From Gemmatimonadota bacterium (lineage in GTDB: Bacteria; Gemmatimonadota; Gemmatimonadetes; Longimicrobiales; Gaopeijiaceae): 64,000 nt of DNA. The position numbers and the translations under genes are program-made. Shown here piece after piece: positions 37,797 through 46,480 of this stretch. A model generated the notes under the pieces. That model ran no database searches and was not told where the DNA came from. It saw only the letters and a program-made list of their open reading frames with translations. The stretch spans positions 62,001 to 126,000 of the forward strand of contig JAPOYJ010000011.1 in NCBI GenBank assembly GCA_026706635.1, in the 5' to 3' direction. Numbering within the stretch: position 1 is the stretch's first letter; every line of letters starts with the position of its first letter.

Positions 37797-38591
37797 TCAC
37801 GGATCGGATGCGACCGCCACCTCCACCCACCGCGTGGGTGCCGAAATGCCGTCGAAGTAGCCGTATGCTCCGTTGCCCTCGATGCCGAAGCTCGGCCATG
37901 GAGGCTCCAGGGCGGGACCCACGTGCCTGAGCCAGCTGGTGTAGCTCGGGCCGAGAGCTTGTAGTCGCAGTCGCAAGCCCCTGAGCGAGATCTCTCCTTT
38001 CTCGTACCGCAAGTCGATCGAGTCGCCAAGCTCCCATAGTCTTCGCCCACGTACTCGCTCACCCTCATGTTCGAACGTCGACTCCAGGAACAGCGCAGCG
38101 GTCGCCGAGTCGACCTGGTACTCGAGGGGAACGAGCACAAACCCCGCTGTGTCGTCCGGCAAGTGGATCCACAAGGTGTCGCCCGCCGGATTCTCGATGC
38201 TCGGAATTGCCGGCACCGTCGCTTCACCGGAGAACGAACCCAGGGGCGTTGTTCCGCGGACCCGGTACCTTCCCGGCGCGACCGCCTCTGGAAGCTGCGC
38301 GCTCAGGCAGGTGCTGGCACTGTAGCGGGGTAGGGATCCGCACCCCTCCTCCGCTGGATCCGTTGCCGCGAACTCGACGGTCCAGCCCGGCCCCTCCAGG
38401 ATTGCGCTGACATCGGGTGGCGCTTCTTCCCATTCCCGATGGGGATGACCCGCCACCATCTTGGCCGACCGCTCCCCGGATTCGAGGAGTAGCGAGAGCG
38501 CGACCACATCCGGGTCCAGTTCGAATGGAAGCCTCATGAGGCACGCCGAGAGGCCCGCAGCCGCCAGGAGGGCCAACAGAGCTCGGACCAA
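37797..38591 (-). CDS. DUF4249-like lipoprotein, cassette 1
   Basis: 264 residues from a TTG at 38591, the position of a good lipoprotein signal peptide (VRALLALLAAAGLSAC). The frame is open to an ATG at 38768, but those 59 extra codons are translation of two dispersed repeats, so I reject them. The mature protein has HREWEEAPPDVSA and LEGPGWTVEF, and ends in a beta-rich region. It resembles the DUF4249 lipoproteins that follow TonB receptors in Bacteroidota; that match is moderate. It is probably the surface-side partner of the receptor 40 bases downstream. Confidence 0.65.
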   Translation of the reverse strand: MVRALLALLAAAGLSACLMRLPFELDPDVVALSLLLESGERSAKMVAGHPHREWEEAPPDVSAILEGPGWTVEFAATDPAEEGCGSLPRYSASTCLSAQLPEAVAPGRYRVRGTTPLGSFSGEATVPAIPSIENPAGDTLWIHLPDDTAGFVLVPLEYQVDSATAALFLESTFEHEGERVRGRRLWELGDSIDLRYEKGEISLRGLRLRLQALGPSYTSWLRHVGPALEPPWPSFGIEGNGAYGYFDGISAPTRWVEVAVASDP

Positions 38592-38644
38592 TACGTGCGA
38601 GCGCCGATAGCGGGCGGTCCAGCGCGGATGCAGCGCCCCTCGAA

Positions 38645-38680
38645 TGCCGGGGGAGGTTTGTCCACGGGCTGCCCGGGGCG
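38645..38680 (+). repeat. REP-like GC-rich repeat (TGTCCACGGGCTGC)
   Basis: Contains GGGGGAGG, TTTGTCCACGGGCTGC and CCGGGGCG. Same family as the copies at 42577 and 51648. It is in the untranslated leader of the lipoprotein gene. Confidence 0.6.
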
Positions 38681-38740
38681 GCTGCCCGACCGAGGATTCT
38701 GTCGACAGATCCGCCCGAGACGCACCCGGGATCGCGGAAC

Positions 38741-38790
38741 AAGTCACATTGTAAACGCCAGTTGTCATTCTGTAATCTCCGATTTACACC
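38741..38790. repeat. 21-bp-phased TGTAA dyad element upstream of lipoprotein cassette 1
   Basis: TGTAA units at 38750 and 38771 (21 bases apart), the second TGTAA-N8-TTACA. About 90% identical to the copies at 34891 and 42671. Confidence 0.65.
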
Positions 38791-38835
38791 AAGTCGACCG
38801 AGCGGAGCTGTCTCCGCAGGCGCGTTCAATAGCGT

Positions 38836-41745
38836 TCAAAACCGGAACTCCACACCGATGAAGGGAGTCAACGGCAGCTGTCGTTGATAGGAAGACCTGG
38901 GGACCGGGTCCTCGGGTTGCGGCACCGGGGGTTGCCAGCCCTGATTGTGCGGCCGGGCACGCCATTCCCAGATGGTGTTGTACTTCGGTGAACCGACCAC
39001 ATTGCGCCGGTTGAGGAGATTTGCCACGGTGACGTAGGGGATCAGCGACCCGCTGACCAGCCATGACACATCAATCTCGCGGCGCCAACCCACGTCGATC
39101 CGGGCTAGGTGCGGCAGCCTTGCGGAGTTGTATTGGCCCCCGAGGAGCACGGCTCGGGTGCCATGGGCAGGCACGCTCCGACCCGGAACTATGGCCAGCA
39201 ACGGTGTATGGGGCTGACCCGAGCCCAGTACAGCCCGGGCCGACCAGGTGTGCGCACCGCGCCTGAAGGAGCCTCCCACCTCGAATTCGTGCTCGCGGTG
39301 GAGGCGGGGTGGGTAGGTGCGGGTGCCCACGGTCCGGGATGCGCGGGCCCAGCGATAGCTCCCCAGGAGTGAGAGCCCTCGATCGTCGATCCAGCTCCAC
39401 GTCGCCTCGATCCCGCGAGCGGTCCCGGTGGCCTGTTTCCAAAGGGAAGGGTCCACGAGCACCGTCCCCGCGCCGGGGTTCGGTTCCGGAGCTGGCACCC
39501 TGAGGTGGTCCAGGGAGCGCGTGTAGGCGTCGAGGCGGACCCGCAGCTTCCCCCGGATGCCCTCCCACCCTACGGAGAGCTCGGTGCTGCGCGGAACCGG
39601 TGCCTCGCCTACTGGCAAGAGAAGGTCGTAGGCGACCATGCTCGCAAGGAGCACCTCCTCGTTGCGAAGCGAGGCAAGCTCCTGATGCGAGCGCGACCCC
39701 GAGACTCGCGCGCTCCACCAGGACCCCGCGTAGCTCAGCTCGGCGAACGGAGCAAAGGTGGTGGCGAGTCCCTGGAACCGGTCGATGCGCACCCCGCCGC
39801 GGGTCGCGAATCCGCCCCGCAGCGGTGCCGCGACGCTCGAGTAGGCGGCGAGCCGCCAGCGGTCGTCACTCAGGGCGAGCTCCGGGAGGAAATCGGCGAC
39901 CCCATGTGCGACCGAAGGGCCCCACGCATGTGCTACCGAAGGACCCCACGACCATCTATCGAACGACCATCTATCGAAGGTCAAGCCAGCTGCGGGGCTG
40001 CTGGTGTGGTCTACATGGAAGCGAATAGCCTGCGCACCCGACATTATTGCGGCGGCACCCGTGTGCCATGTAAGCCGCACGTCGGCACGTGTCTCGCTCA
40101 TCGAGCCTCCTCCGACCAGCCGGTAGTCCATCAACTTGCTTTGCATGCGCAAGTCGCTGGCGAATCGGCTCTGTCCCAGATTGGCGTCTATGATCGCGCC
40201 CGCCCAGAGCCGGTCGCGGTAGTGGGCCGAGAAGGCGGTGCTGCCTAGGGTTGCCGCGACTTCCTCGGCCAGATAGCGACTCAGCGACTCGGAGTTTAGG
40301 TGGCCGCTCGCCGAGAATCGGCGGATACCGCCCAGGTCGATGGTGACCTTGGCGTGCAGATCATGAAAGGAATAGGACGGCAGCACGTCGGAGAAGAGGT
40401 ACCTGCTGCCCGCAATGCTGCTCGCAAGCTCTGCATGCGTCTGCGCGGGGGGCCACCCGGGACCAGCTTCATGCTTCTTCGCGAGCCAGCCGGACAGGAA
40501 GGGTTGGGTGCGCCGGGCGCCGACCAGGTAGGACGCTCTCGTGCCAACCGGCCCTTCAACGGAGAACCGGGCCGAGACGAGACCCAGCGAGCCGGCGGTG
40601 CGCCTCCGGTCGCGGGAGCCGTCCCGGGTGGCGATGTCGATGGCGCCGGAGAGCGACCCGATGGCGAGCTGGTCCGCACCCGGCCCCGCCAGGACCGTCG
40701 CGCTCTTGACGACCTCCGGGTTGATCGCGGAGATGAAGCCCCCGAAGTGGAAGGGCTTGAAGAGCCGGACACCGTCGAGGAGAACGGGCGTGCCGTGGCG
40801 GGAGCCGCCGCGAAGGTAGGGGAGAGAGGTGAAGTCGGAGGGAGCCGACATGGAGGGCGAGGACGCGGTTGCGCGCCCCACGTCGGTGTCCAGCATCGCG
40901 GGGAGGCTCCGGAGGAGGGCGGTATCGACGACGAAGCCGTCGCGGAACGAGGGGAGCGGGTTCCCCGGGCGGCCGCTTCCGAGCACGTCGAGAGCTTCGA
41001 GCCCGATCGGCGAGGGCCTCAGCAGCGCGCGCACCGGCTTGGCGGGGAGCGCGTTGTAGATGACGGTCCAGGCGTAGCCGAGCGTTCGCACCTCAACCCG
41101 CACCGGCTCGAAAGCGGGGAGTGCCGGCACAACGAATGCGCCGTAGCGGTCCGAGACCGCCGACGCCAGGGTCTTTTCGCCACCGACCGGGGTCACAGTT
41201 ACCCGGGCGAAGGCCACTGGCTCCAGGTGGACGCTGTCGCGGACCACGCCGGTGAGCGTAGCCACGGCGGAGATCCCGCCCGGGATCTCCCAGTACGCGC
41301 CGGGGACCTCAGGTGCCTGCCTGGGAACCACTACGACCTGCGACCCCAGCTCCACGTAGCCCAGGTCGGTTCCCGCGAGGAGCTGGTCGAGGGCGCGGGC
41401 GGTGCTCAGCGCCGTGCAGTCGCAGTCGACGCGGTGGCCTTCGGGCAGGAGGGTGGGGCTGAATGCGATCTGGAGGCGGGAGCGCTTGGCGAGGCGGGTG
41501 AGGGCGTCGGCGAGGGGAAGCCGACTCACCGCGAGGCGGGCCGGCGCGGCGAGGAGCGAGCCTGGCTCGGGATCGACGCCGACCTGGCCGCGCAGGAGCG
41601 CCACCTGCCGGGTTTCCTGCGCCGCGAGGGTGGCCGGGAGGAGAAGGACCGCGAGCCCAGACGCAACCCCGCGTGTGCGCGGAACCAAGCTGGCAGCGCG
41701 GCGTGAGAGGGCGACGCCGCGGCGGGCGGGACCGCGAAGCCGCAT
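38836..41745 (-). CDS. TonB-dependent receptor (STN + carboxypeptidase-regulatory + plug/barrel), cassette 2
   Basis: 969 residues from ATG 41745, which follows the upstream lipoprotein stop by two bases. Same architecture as the receptor of cassette 1: STN domain (LADALTRLAKRSRLQIAFSP), regulatory domain, plug (LPYLRGGSRHGTPVLLDGVRLF), barrel and C-terminal ...FIGVEFRF. STN to plug is almost identical to cassette 1 at base level (e.g. 36710-36890 versus 40680-40860), so one arose by duplication. The barrel has longer loops, including a tract with repeated WSFDRW and WGPSVAH units. Outer-membrane uptake; ligand unknown. Confidence 0.88.
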   Translation of the reverse strand: MRLRGPARRGVALSRRAASLVPRTRGVASGLAVLLLPATLAAQETRQVALLRGQVGVDPEPGSLLAAPARLAVSRLPLADALTRLAKRSRLQIAFSPTLLPEGHRVDCDCTALSTARALDQLLAGTDLGYVELGSQVVVVPRQAPEVPGAYWEIPGGISAVATLTGVVRDSVHLEPVAFARVTVTPVGGEKTLASAVSDRYGAFVVPALPAFEPVRVEVRTLGYAWTVIYNALPAKPVRALLRPSPIGLEALDVLGSGRPGNPLPSFRDGFVVDTALLRSLPAMLDTDVGRATASSPSMSAPSDFTSLPYLRGGSRHGTPVLLDGVRLFKPFHFGGFISAINPEVVKSATVLAGPGADQLAIGSLSGAIDIATRDGSRDRRRTAGSLGLVSARFSVEGPVGTRASYLVGARRTQPFLSGWLAKKHEAGPGWPPAQTHAELASSIAGSRYLFSDVLPSYSFHDLHAKVTIDLGGIRRFSASGHLNSESLSRYLAEEVAATLGSTAFSAHYRDRLWAGAIIDANLGQSRFASDLRMQSKLMDYRLVGGGSMSETRADVRLTWHTGAAAIMSGAQAIRFHVDHTSSPAAGLTFDRWSFDRWSWGPSVAHAWGPSVAHGVADFLPELALSDDRWRLAAYSSVAAPLRGGFATRGGVRIDRFQGLATTFAPFAELSYAGSWWSARVSGSRSHQELASLRNEEVLLASMVAYDLLLPVGEAPVPRSTELSVGWEGIRGKLRVRLDAYTRSLDHLRVPAPEPNPGAGTVLVDPSLWKQATGTARGIEATWSWIDDRGLSLLGSYRWARASRTVGTRTYPPRLHREHEFEVGGSFRRGAHTWSARAVLGSGQPHTPLLAIVPGRSVPAHGTRAVLLGGQYNSARLPHLARIDVGWRREIDVSWLVSGSLIPYVTVANLLNRRNVVGSPKYNTIWEWRARPHNQGWQPPVPQPEDPVPRSSYQRQLPLTPFIGVEFRF

Positions 41746-41747
41746 CC

Positions 41748-42539
41748 TCACTGTGGGTCGCCCACGATGTGAACCCGCCGCGAGCGTGGCGAGATGCCGT
41801 CGAAGTACCCGTACACCCCTTCGCCCTCGATTCCGAAGCTCGGCCATGGAGGCAGGAGCAGCTCGCCGCCCGTGCGCCTGAACCAGGCAGTGTAGCTATG
41901 GCCGAGGGCCCGAGCCCACAGGTCGGTGGCAAGGTCCCGGTCAAGCCAAGGGTATTCCCAAGGGACGGAGTCCCCAAGCTCGGAGAAAAACGACCGCGTC
42001 GGAGCCCATGGGGGGCCAACAACGATGTCCAGCAGCAGCGCAGCGGTCGCCGAGTCGACTTGGTAGTCAAGTGAATCAAGTGGAATGAAGACCAGATCCG
42101 CGGCGGCTGGCACAGGGACCCGCAGGGTCTCCACACCCGGACTCGGCATCGCCGGCACCGTCGCTTCGCCGGCGAACGAACCCAAAGGGCCTGTGCCGCG
42201 GATCCGGTACACTCCCGGCGCGACTGCCTCCGGGAGCTGCGCGATCAGGCAGATGTCGCTGCCGTAGCGGACGTAGTCGAATCCGCACTCTTCCCACGTC
42301 GGAAGCGTTGCCGCGAACTCCACGGTCCAGCCTGGCCCCTCCAGGGTTGCGCCGATATCGGGTGGCGCTTCGTCCCATTCCCGATGGGGATGACGCGCCA
42401 CCATCTTGGCTGTTCGCTCTCCGGACTCGAGGAGAAGCGAGAGCACGACCACATCGGTGTCCAGGTCGTGCGGGTGGGTGAAGAGCTGGCACGCCGAAGC
42501 TACCGCCAAGACCGTCGCGGCCAGCAGCCCGCGCACCAA
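41748..42539 (-). CDS. DUF4249-like lipoprotein, cassette 2
   Basis: 263 residues from a TTG at 42539, at the same place as in the sister gene; the frame is open to an ATG at 42698 inside the dyad element. The signal peptide ends AVASAC. Conserved with the sister: HREWDEAPPDIGA, LEGPGWTVEF, LPEAVAPGVYRIRGT and the end WPSFGIEGEGVYGYFDGIS. It couples to the receptor start with two bases between. It likely forms a surface lid or partner for that receptor, by analogy to DUF4249 pairs. Confidence 0.65.
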   Translation of the reverse strand: MVRGLLAATVLAVASACQLFTHPHDLDTDVVVLSLLLESGERTAKMVARHPHREWDEAPPDIGATLEGPGWTVEFAATLPTWEECGFDYVRYGSDICLIAQLPEAVAPGVYRIRGTGPLGSFAGEATVPAMPSPGVETLRVPVPAAADLVFIPLDSLDYQVDSATAALLLDIVVGPPWAPTRSFFSELGDSVPWEYPWLDRDLATDLWARALGHSYTAWFRRTGGELLLPPWPSFGIEGEGVYGYFDGISPRSRRVHIVGDPQ

Positions 42540-42576
42540 TGCGCGCGAGCGCCGATAGCGGCTCCGTCCTAGCAGT

Positions 42577-42610
42577 CCGGGGGAGGATTGTCCACGGGCT
42601 GCTAGGGGCG
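42577..42610 (+). repeat. REP-like GC-rich repeat (TGTCCACGGGCTGCTAG)
   Basis: GGGGGAGG followed by ATTGTCCACGGGCTGCTAG and GGGCGGC. It lies upstream of lipoprotein cassette 2, at the same place as the 38645 copy relative to cassette 1. Confidence 0.6.
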
Positions 42611-42670
42611 GCTGCCCGATCGAGGATTCTGTCGACAGATCCGCCCGAGACGCACCCAGGATCGCGGAAT

Positions 42671-42720
42671 AGGTCATATTGTAAACGTTAGTTGTCATTT
42701 TGTAATCTCGAGTTTACACC
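42671..42720. repeat. 21-bp-phased TGTAA dyad element at the FecR stop
   Basis: TGTAA at 42680 and 42701 (21 bases apart), the second with N8-TTACA (42714-42718). It supplies the last codons and stop of the fecR frame (stop 42688-42690). Confidence 0.65.
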
Positions 42721-43743
42721 TAGTCGCCCCCCTTCGTCGCGGCCCCGGATTCGCACCACGCCTTCGCCGATGCTGCAGCGCGCGTCGATCACGCCGCACA
42801 CGACGGTCATCACCTCCTCGAGCGACTTCGACGAGAACCACATCGTCAGCGTCCTGTCGAGGAGTGCCGGATCCGCGATCTCCACCTCGATTCCATACCG
42901 TTCGCCTATCTCCCGCATCGCCGCCGCCAGCGGGGTGTCCTGCAGGGCCAGGAAGCCGCGCATCCACCCGGCCACCTCCTCAATCGGCGGCGCGCTTGTG
43001 ACCGGTCCGGGGATGCCCCGCGCCAGACGGGTCGTCCGCCCCTCTCCGACCTCGATCTCCTGGTCCGGTCCGGCCAGCGCGACTCTGCCCTCGACCACGA
43101 CGACGGCGAGCTCATCGGCGTGCGCGGAGAGGTGGAAGCGGGTTCCCAGGGCTCGCGCCGTCCCGGCTGGCGTCACCACCAGGAACGGCTGCTCCTCGTT
43201 CGTCGCGATTGCGAAGAACGCCTCCCCGTTGAGCGTGACCTGCCGTGCGAACGAACTCGGGGACTCGTCCGGGGAGGATGCATGGACGGTGGTCGCGAGG
43301 CGGCTTCCCGGACCGAGCCGGATCACGCTGCCGTCTTCAAGGCGCACCATGGCCGTCTCGCCCGAGGCCGTGAGGAACTCCTGCGGGGCCGAAGGGCCGT
43401 GCAGGGGCGGGGGGGCGGAGTCGGCGAGGGCGCTCCAGAGGGCGAAGCCGACGGCCGCTGCGGCCGCCGCCCATCCGCCGTAGCTGAGGAACCGGATGCG
43501 TCGCGGCCTCCGGGGTGCCTGCGGCCGGAAGCTGCGGGCGCGCGCCCTGAGGATCACCTGCTCGACGGAGGGTGGAGTGCCGGGATCGATCGCCAGCTCC
43601 GCCGCCCTCCCGGCCTCGATCAGGCGGCCCATCTCCGAGAGGGTGCGGTCCGCGTCGGCGGAGCGCTTCCGCCACGCGTCGACCGACCGGTCCTCGTCAT
43701 CGGTCGTCCGCCCTCGCAGGTAGCGGAAAAGCAGTTCGTCCAT
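42688..43743 (-). CDS. FecR-family anti-sigma factor
   Basis: 351 residues. N-terminal cytoplasmic ~80 residues (sigma-binding), one membrane span near GWAAAAAAVGFALWSAL (~90-107), then a periplasmic FecR domain (ETAMVRLEDGSVIRLGPGSRL, GEAFFAI) and a C-terminal STN-like segment (LAAAMREIGERYGIEVEIAD). In the Fec paradigm it relays the receptor signal to an ECF sigma factor. Here the sigma gene is ~100 bases upstream on the same strand, the two TonB receptors downstream. The last ~12 residues are coded by the dispersed dyad element, an odd feature that suggests a lost original stop. Confidence 0.85.
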   Translation of the reverse strand: MDELLFRYLRGRTTDDEDRSVDAWRKRSADADRTLSEMGRLIEAGRAAELAIDPGTPPSVEQVILRARARSFRPQAPRRPRRIRFLSYGGWAAAAAAVGFALWSALADSAPPPLHGPSAPQEFLTASGETAMVRLEDGSVIRLGPGSRLATTVHASSPDESPSSFARQVTLNGEAFFAIATNEEQPFLVVTPAGTARALGTRFHLSAHADELAVVVVEGRVALAGPDQEIEVGEGRTTRLARGIPGPVTSAPPIEEVAGWMRGFLALQDTPLAAAMREIGERYGIEVEIADPALLDRTLTMWFSSKSLEEVMTVVCGVIDARCSIGEGVVRIRGRDEGGRLGVNSRLQNDN

Positions 43744-43844
43744 TCGTCTCCCACCTGATGTGCGTCGTCGTCCGCCTGGGCGCGTCCGCCTGGGCGCGGA
43801 GCGCCTACACCCTGTAAGCGCACATCCCGCCCCGGGCTACCACC

Positions 43845-44432
43845 TCACCGATCGGTCACACCCGACTCGGCCACCGCACTTCGGATCGTCCGGAGCGCCG
43901 CGCTCATCTGGTTGGCGACCGTCTGAGCCGAGATGCCCATCGCCTCCGCCGCCTCTCCGTGCGAGAGGCCCCTGAGGAAGACGAGCTCGAAGACGTCGCG
44001 GCGCCTGTCCGGGAGCGATGCGACGGCAGCTTCGAAGGCCTCCGCGAGGATCGTGGCGTCCAGCTCCTCGGCCGGGGTCGCAGGGCCTGCCTGCGGTGAG
44101 AGCTGCTGGGCGGCCGCCCACCGCCGGCGAACGCCCTGCCTGCGCCTCTGGTCGATCACGAGGCTTCGCACGATACGGTACAGGTACGCGCGGACGGAGG
44201 CCCGGGGCTTCCAGGCGCGCCTGCGCCTCCATACCTGGATGAAGGCCTCCTGGACGATGTCCCGCCCGGTCTCGACCTCGCCGACCTGGCGCGCGGCGTA
44301 GCGGACCAGCTCGGGCCAGCACAGCTCCATCAACTCTCCCAGAGCGGACTCCGAGCCGTCGCGCATGGCGGCCATGAGCGGCGCCAGAGAGTCGTCTTCG
44401 GCGTTGGCGGTGACGGGGATCGTAGGAGGCAT
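43845..44432 (-). CDS. ECF-type RNA polymerase sigma factor
   Basis: 195 residues with sigma-70 region 2 (GRDIVQEAFIQVWRRRRAW, then SVRAYLYRIVRSLVIDQRR) and region 4 (LPDRRRDVFELVFLRGLSHG, then EAMGISAQTVANQM). No region 1 or 3, as in ECF factors. It likely directs transcription of the downstream receptor cassettes when released by FecR. I see no conserved -35/-10 pair repeated ahead of both cassettes. Confidence 0.9.
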   Translation of the reverse strand: MPPTIPVTANAEDDSLAPLMAAMRDGSESALGELMELCWPELVRYAARQVGEVETGRDIVQEAFIQVWRRRRAWKPRASVRAYLYRIVRSLVIDQRRRQGVRRRWAAAQQLSPQAGPATPAEELDATILAEAFEAAVASLPDRRRDVFELVFLRGLSHGEAAEAMGISAQTVANQMSAALRTIRSAVAESGVTDR

Positions 44433-44561
44433 GGGGCGTGGTTCTGTGCGACCTGAGCCAGCGGAGCTGTCCCTGAGGGAGAGCGTATTGCTCCCCCGAT
44501 CCTACCAGTTGTGCCTGATCCTACCAGTTCGACTCAGGAGGGGGCTCCGGTGCCTCGAACG

Positions 44562-44592
44562 CCGTGGGAGGGGCTGTCCACGGACCGCTAGC
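44562..44592 (+). repeat. REP-like GC-rich repeat at an XdhC stop
   Basis: CGTGGGAGGGGCTGTCCACG then GACCGCTAG. On the minus strand its CTAG gives the stop codon (44588-44590) of the small XdhC gene. Confidence 0.55.
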
Positions 44593-44899
44593 AGTTTGCC
44601 CTCTCGATGAAGACATCCATGGTTCCCCCGCACACGGCGGGGCTCCACGATGTTGGTTCGTCGAGCAGGTCGACGCGCACGGTGCGAGGGCGACCGCCCT
44701 GCAGGAGCTCCAGCGCGGCCTCGACCACCTCGCCCTCGCCGCAGCCGCCCCCGACGGTCCCACAGACGACGCCCCGCTCCCCGACGAGCATCCGTGCGCC
44801 GACCTTGCGCGGCGTCGAGCCCCTGGTCGCCACGACCGTCGCCAGGACGGCGGGCTCCCGCAGCTCGGTCAGTGCGGTCAGGATCTCGGTGTCCGTCAT
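44588..44899 (-). CDS. XdhC/CoxI-domain protein (small)
   Basis: 103 residues, essentially one XdhC_CoxI domain: VLATVVATRGSTPRKVGARML, GTVGGGCGEGEVVEAA, and the C-terminal VCGGTMDVFIE with a conserved Cys. XdhC proteins bind molybdenum cofactor, promote its sulfuration and insert it into xanthine dehydrogenase-type enzymes. Third gene of a three-gene minus-strand set with a larger XdhC and MocA. The terminal stop is supplied by a dispersed repeat. Confidence 0.82.
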   Translation of the reverse strand: MTDTEILTALTELREPAVLATVVATRGSTPRKVGARMLVGERGVVCGTVGGGCGEGEVVEAALELLQGGRPRTVRVDLLDEPTSWSPAVCGGTMDVFIERANC

Positions 44900-44930
44900 C
44901 GGCGTGTGCCTCGTCCGGGCTGTCCAGTCA

Positions 44931-45755
44931 CTAGTCGGCGAAAAAGCGTTCGACGATGCGCTCCTTCTCGGCGAGAGGCGTCCCCGTGCCCCCCGCTCCC
45001 AGCATGACGATCTCGGCGGCTATCGCGAGCGCTATCTCGGTGGGGGACTGGCCGCCAAGGTCGAGTCCGATCGGAGCACGCACGCGCCGCAGGTCGGAGG
45101 TCCCCAGGCCGTCGGCGAGCAGCTTCTCGTGGGTGGCCCGCACCCGGCGCCGACTGCCGATCATGCCAATGTAGCACGGTGCCTCCGGCATTCGGAGGAC
45201 CCGCACCAGGCATTCGTAGTCGAAGCGATGCCCCCGCGTCACCAGCACAACGCGGTCCTGGCGGGCGAGGGGCGTCTCGGCGAAGGGGTCGCGGAAGTCG
45301 ATCACCCTGAGATCGGCCGCATCGGGGAAGCGCCCCTCCGTCGCGTACTCCTCGCGGTCGTCGAGCACGACGACCCGCAGCCCGAGCATGGCCCCGAGCC
45401 TGGAGAGCGGCACCGCGATGTGCCCGGCACCGACGATCACCAGGGCTGGGGCGGGATGGTGGGCTTCGATGTAGACCGCTGCGGTCGCTTCTCCACCCTT
45501 CTCCTCATAGACGAAGTTCCGACTCAGCGCCGCCGTGGCCCCGCGTCCGGCAAAGAGGCCAACTAGTCCCCGCGCCACCACGCGGTCCAGCTCCGCGCTG
45601 CCAAGGGTGCCCCCCTGGCGGTCGCCCGACACCCACCAGCGCCTCCCGACGAGCGAGCTGTCCGAGGCGTCGACCACTACGGCCGTGTGGACGGACTCGC
45701 CCCCCCCGGTCGCCTCCAGGACGAGCGCCGCGACCTGGGACGGAGTCGGATTCAC
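44931..45755 (-). CDS. XdhC-family protein with Rossmann domain
   Basis: 274 residues. A weakly conserved N-terminal CoxI-like half is followed by the XdhC Rossmann domain: LVIVGAGHIAVPLSRLGAML, VVVLDDREEYA, RVIDFRDPFAETPL, VLVTRGHRFDYECLV and YIGMIGSRRRV. It probably binds molybdenum cofactor or its nucleotide and hands it to a hydroxylase. It overlaps mocA by 4 bases. No molybdenum hydroxylase is in the window, so the client enzyme lies elsewhere. Confidence 0.85.
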   Translation of the reverse strand: MNPTPSQVAALVLEATGGGESVHTAVVVDASDSSLVGRRWWVSGDRQGGTLGSAELDRVVARGLVGLFAGRGATAALSRNFVYEEKGGEATAAVYIEAHHPAPALVIVGAGHIAVPLSRLGAMLGLRVVVLDDREEYATEGRFPDAADLRVIDFRDPFAETPLARQDRVVLVTRGHRFDYECLVRVLRMPEAPCYIGMIGSRRRVRATHEKLLADGLGTSDLRRVRAPIGLDLGGQSPTEIALAIAAEIVMLGAGGTGTPLAEKERIVERFFAD

Positions 45756-46363
45756 TGCTGCCCCCCCATACGGGCCCGGTACTCCTCGGGCGTGTCCAGA
45801 TCGTCGACGATTCCCGGATCGTCGACCTCGACAACGAGCACCCGACCGGGGTCGCTCCGCACCACGGAGCGGGCACCCTCGGCGAGTCCCGGTGCCTGGA
45901 GCTCCACGGCGAGCGCCATGTCAAAGAGTACAGGGTGGCCCCGACGGCCCCTGTAGCTCGGAATGGCGATCGTGCGCACCGAGCGCCTCCACCCCTCGAC
46001 CAGGGCGCGTACCGTGGCGGGTGCCACCAGGGGATTGTCGACCGGGGTGCAGACGACCGCTGCGGGCTGCGCTTCCGAGGAGCCCAGATGGACGAGAGCC
46101 ACGCGGAGCGATCCGATCTGCCCGCCCTCGCCTCCCGGATTGACGAGCAGCCGCGCCGACCCGGCGGCCACCTCCTCGGCGAGTGGCCCGTCGCTGGAGG
46201 CGCCGACGACAACCACGGGATCGCAGCCACCCTCCGCCAGCGACGCCGCCAGGCGCGTCACGAAGGTCCGCCCGCCAGCGTCCAGCATCGCCTTGGGAGC
46301 CCCCATGCGACCGGCGGCTCCGGCCGCAAGCACCACCCCGGCAACCGGGCCCGGGCGCGTCAC
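45752..46363 (-). CDS. MocA-type molybdenum cofactor cytidylyltransferase
   Basis: 203 residues from GTG 46363. The nucleotidyltransferase signature is GVVLAAGAAGRMGAPKAML; metal and nucleotide contacts follow in AAVVCTPVDNPLV and GHPVLFDMAL. It transfers CMP to molybdopterin (MCD formation) or a related nucleotide. The frame extends to GTG 46390, but the added residues (MDKPPTSGA) are translation of a REP-like repeat, also seen at 53817, so I prefer the shorter start. First gene of the mocA-XdhC-CoxI set. Confidence 0.85.
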   Translation of the reverse strand: MTRPGPVAGVVLAAGAAGRMGAPKAMLDAGGRTFVTRLAASLAEGGCDPVVVVGASSDGPLAEEVAAGSARLLVNPGGEGGQIGSLRVALVHLGSSEAQPAAVVCTPVDNPLVAPATVRALVEGWRRSVRTIAIPSYRGRRGHPVLFDMALAVELQAPGLAEGARSVVRSDPGRVLVVEVDDPGIVDDLDTPEEYRARMGGQQ

Positions 46364-46373
46364 TGCGCCCGAC

Positions 46374-46408
46374 GTGGGAGGTTTGTCCACGGGGCTGCTA
46401 GGGGCGTA
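46374..46408 (+). repeat. REP-like GC-rich repeat at the mocA start
   Basis: GTGGGAGGTTTGTCCACGGG then GCTGCTAGGGGCG. Its minus strand would be read as MDKPPT at the start of the mocA frame. Confidence 0.55.
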
Positions 46409-46451
46409 GCCCGTCCCCTTCGCCCTACTGGAGGCAGGCTCGCTAGCGGGC

Positions 46452-46480
46452 CGCGGGAGGTCTGTCCAGGGGCCGCTAGA
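46452..46480 (+). repeat. REP-like GC-rich repeat (diverged) at a lipoprotein stop
   Basis: CGCGGGAGGTCTGTCCAGGG then GCCGCTAG. Its minus-strand CTAG is the stop codon (46476-46478) of the coiled-coil lipoprotein gene. Confidence 0.5.

Noticed and set aside
34973-42539. Duplicated receptor cassettes as an assembly artefact
   Set aside because: The copies differ in barrel loops, lengths and lipoprotein sequence, and are separated by distinct flanks.
44588-45755. Small and large XdhC genes as one gene broken by a frameshift
   Set aside because: The large gene has its own N-terminal half plus complete Rossmann domain; split small/large pairs are known in this family.
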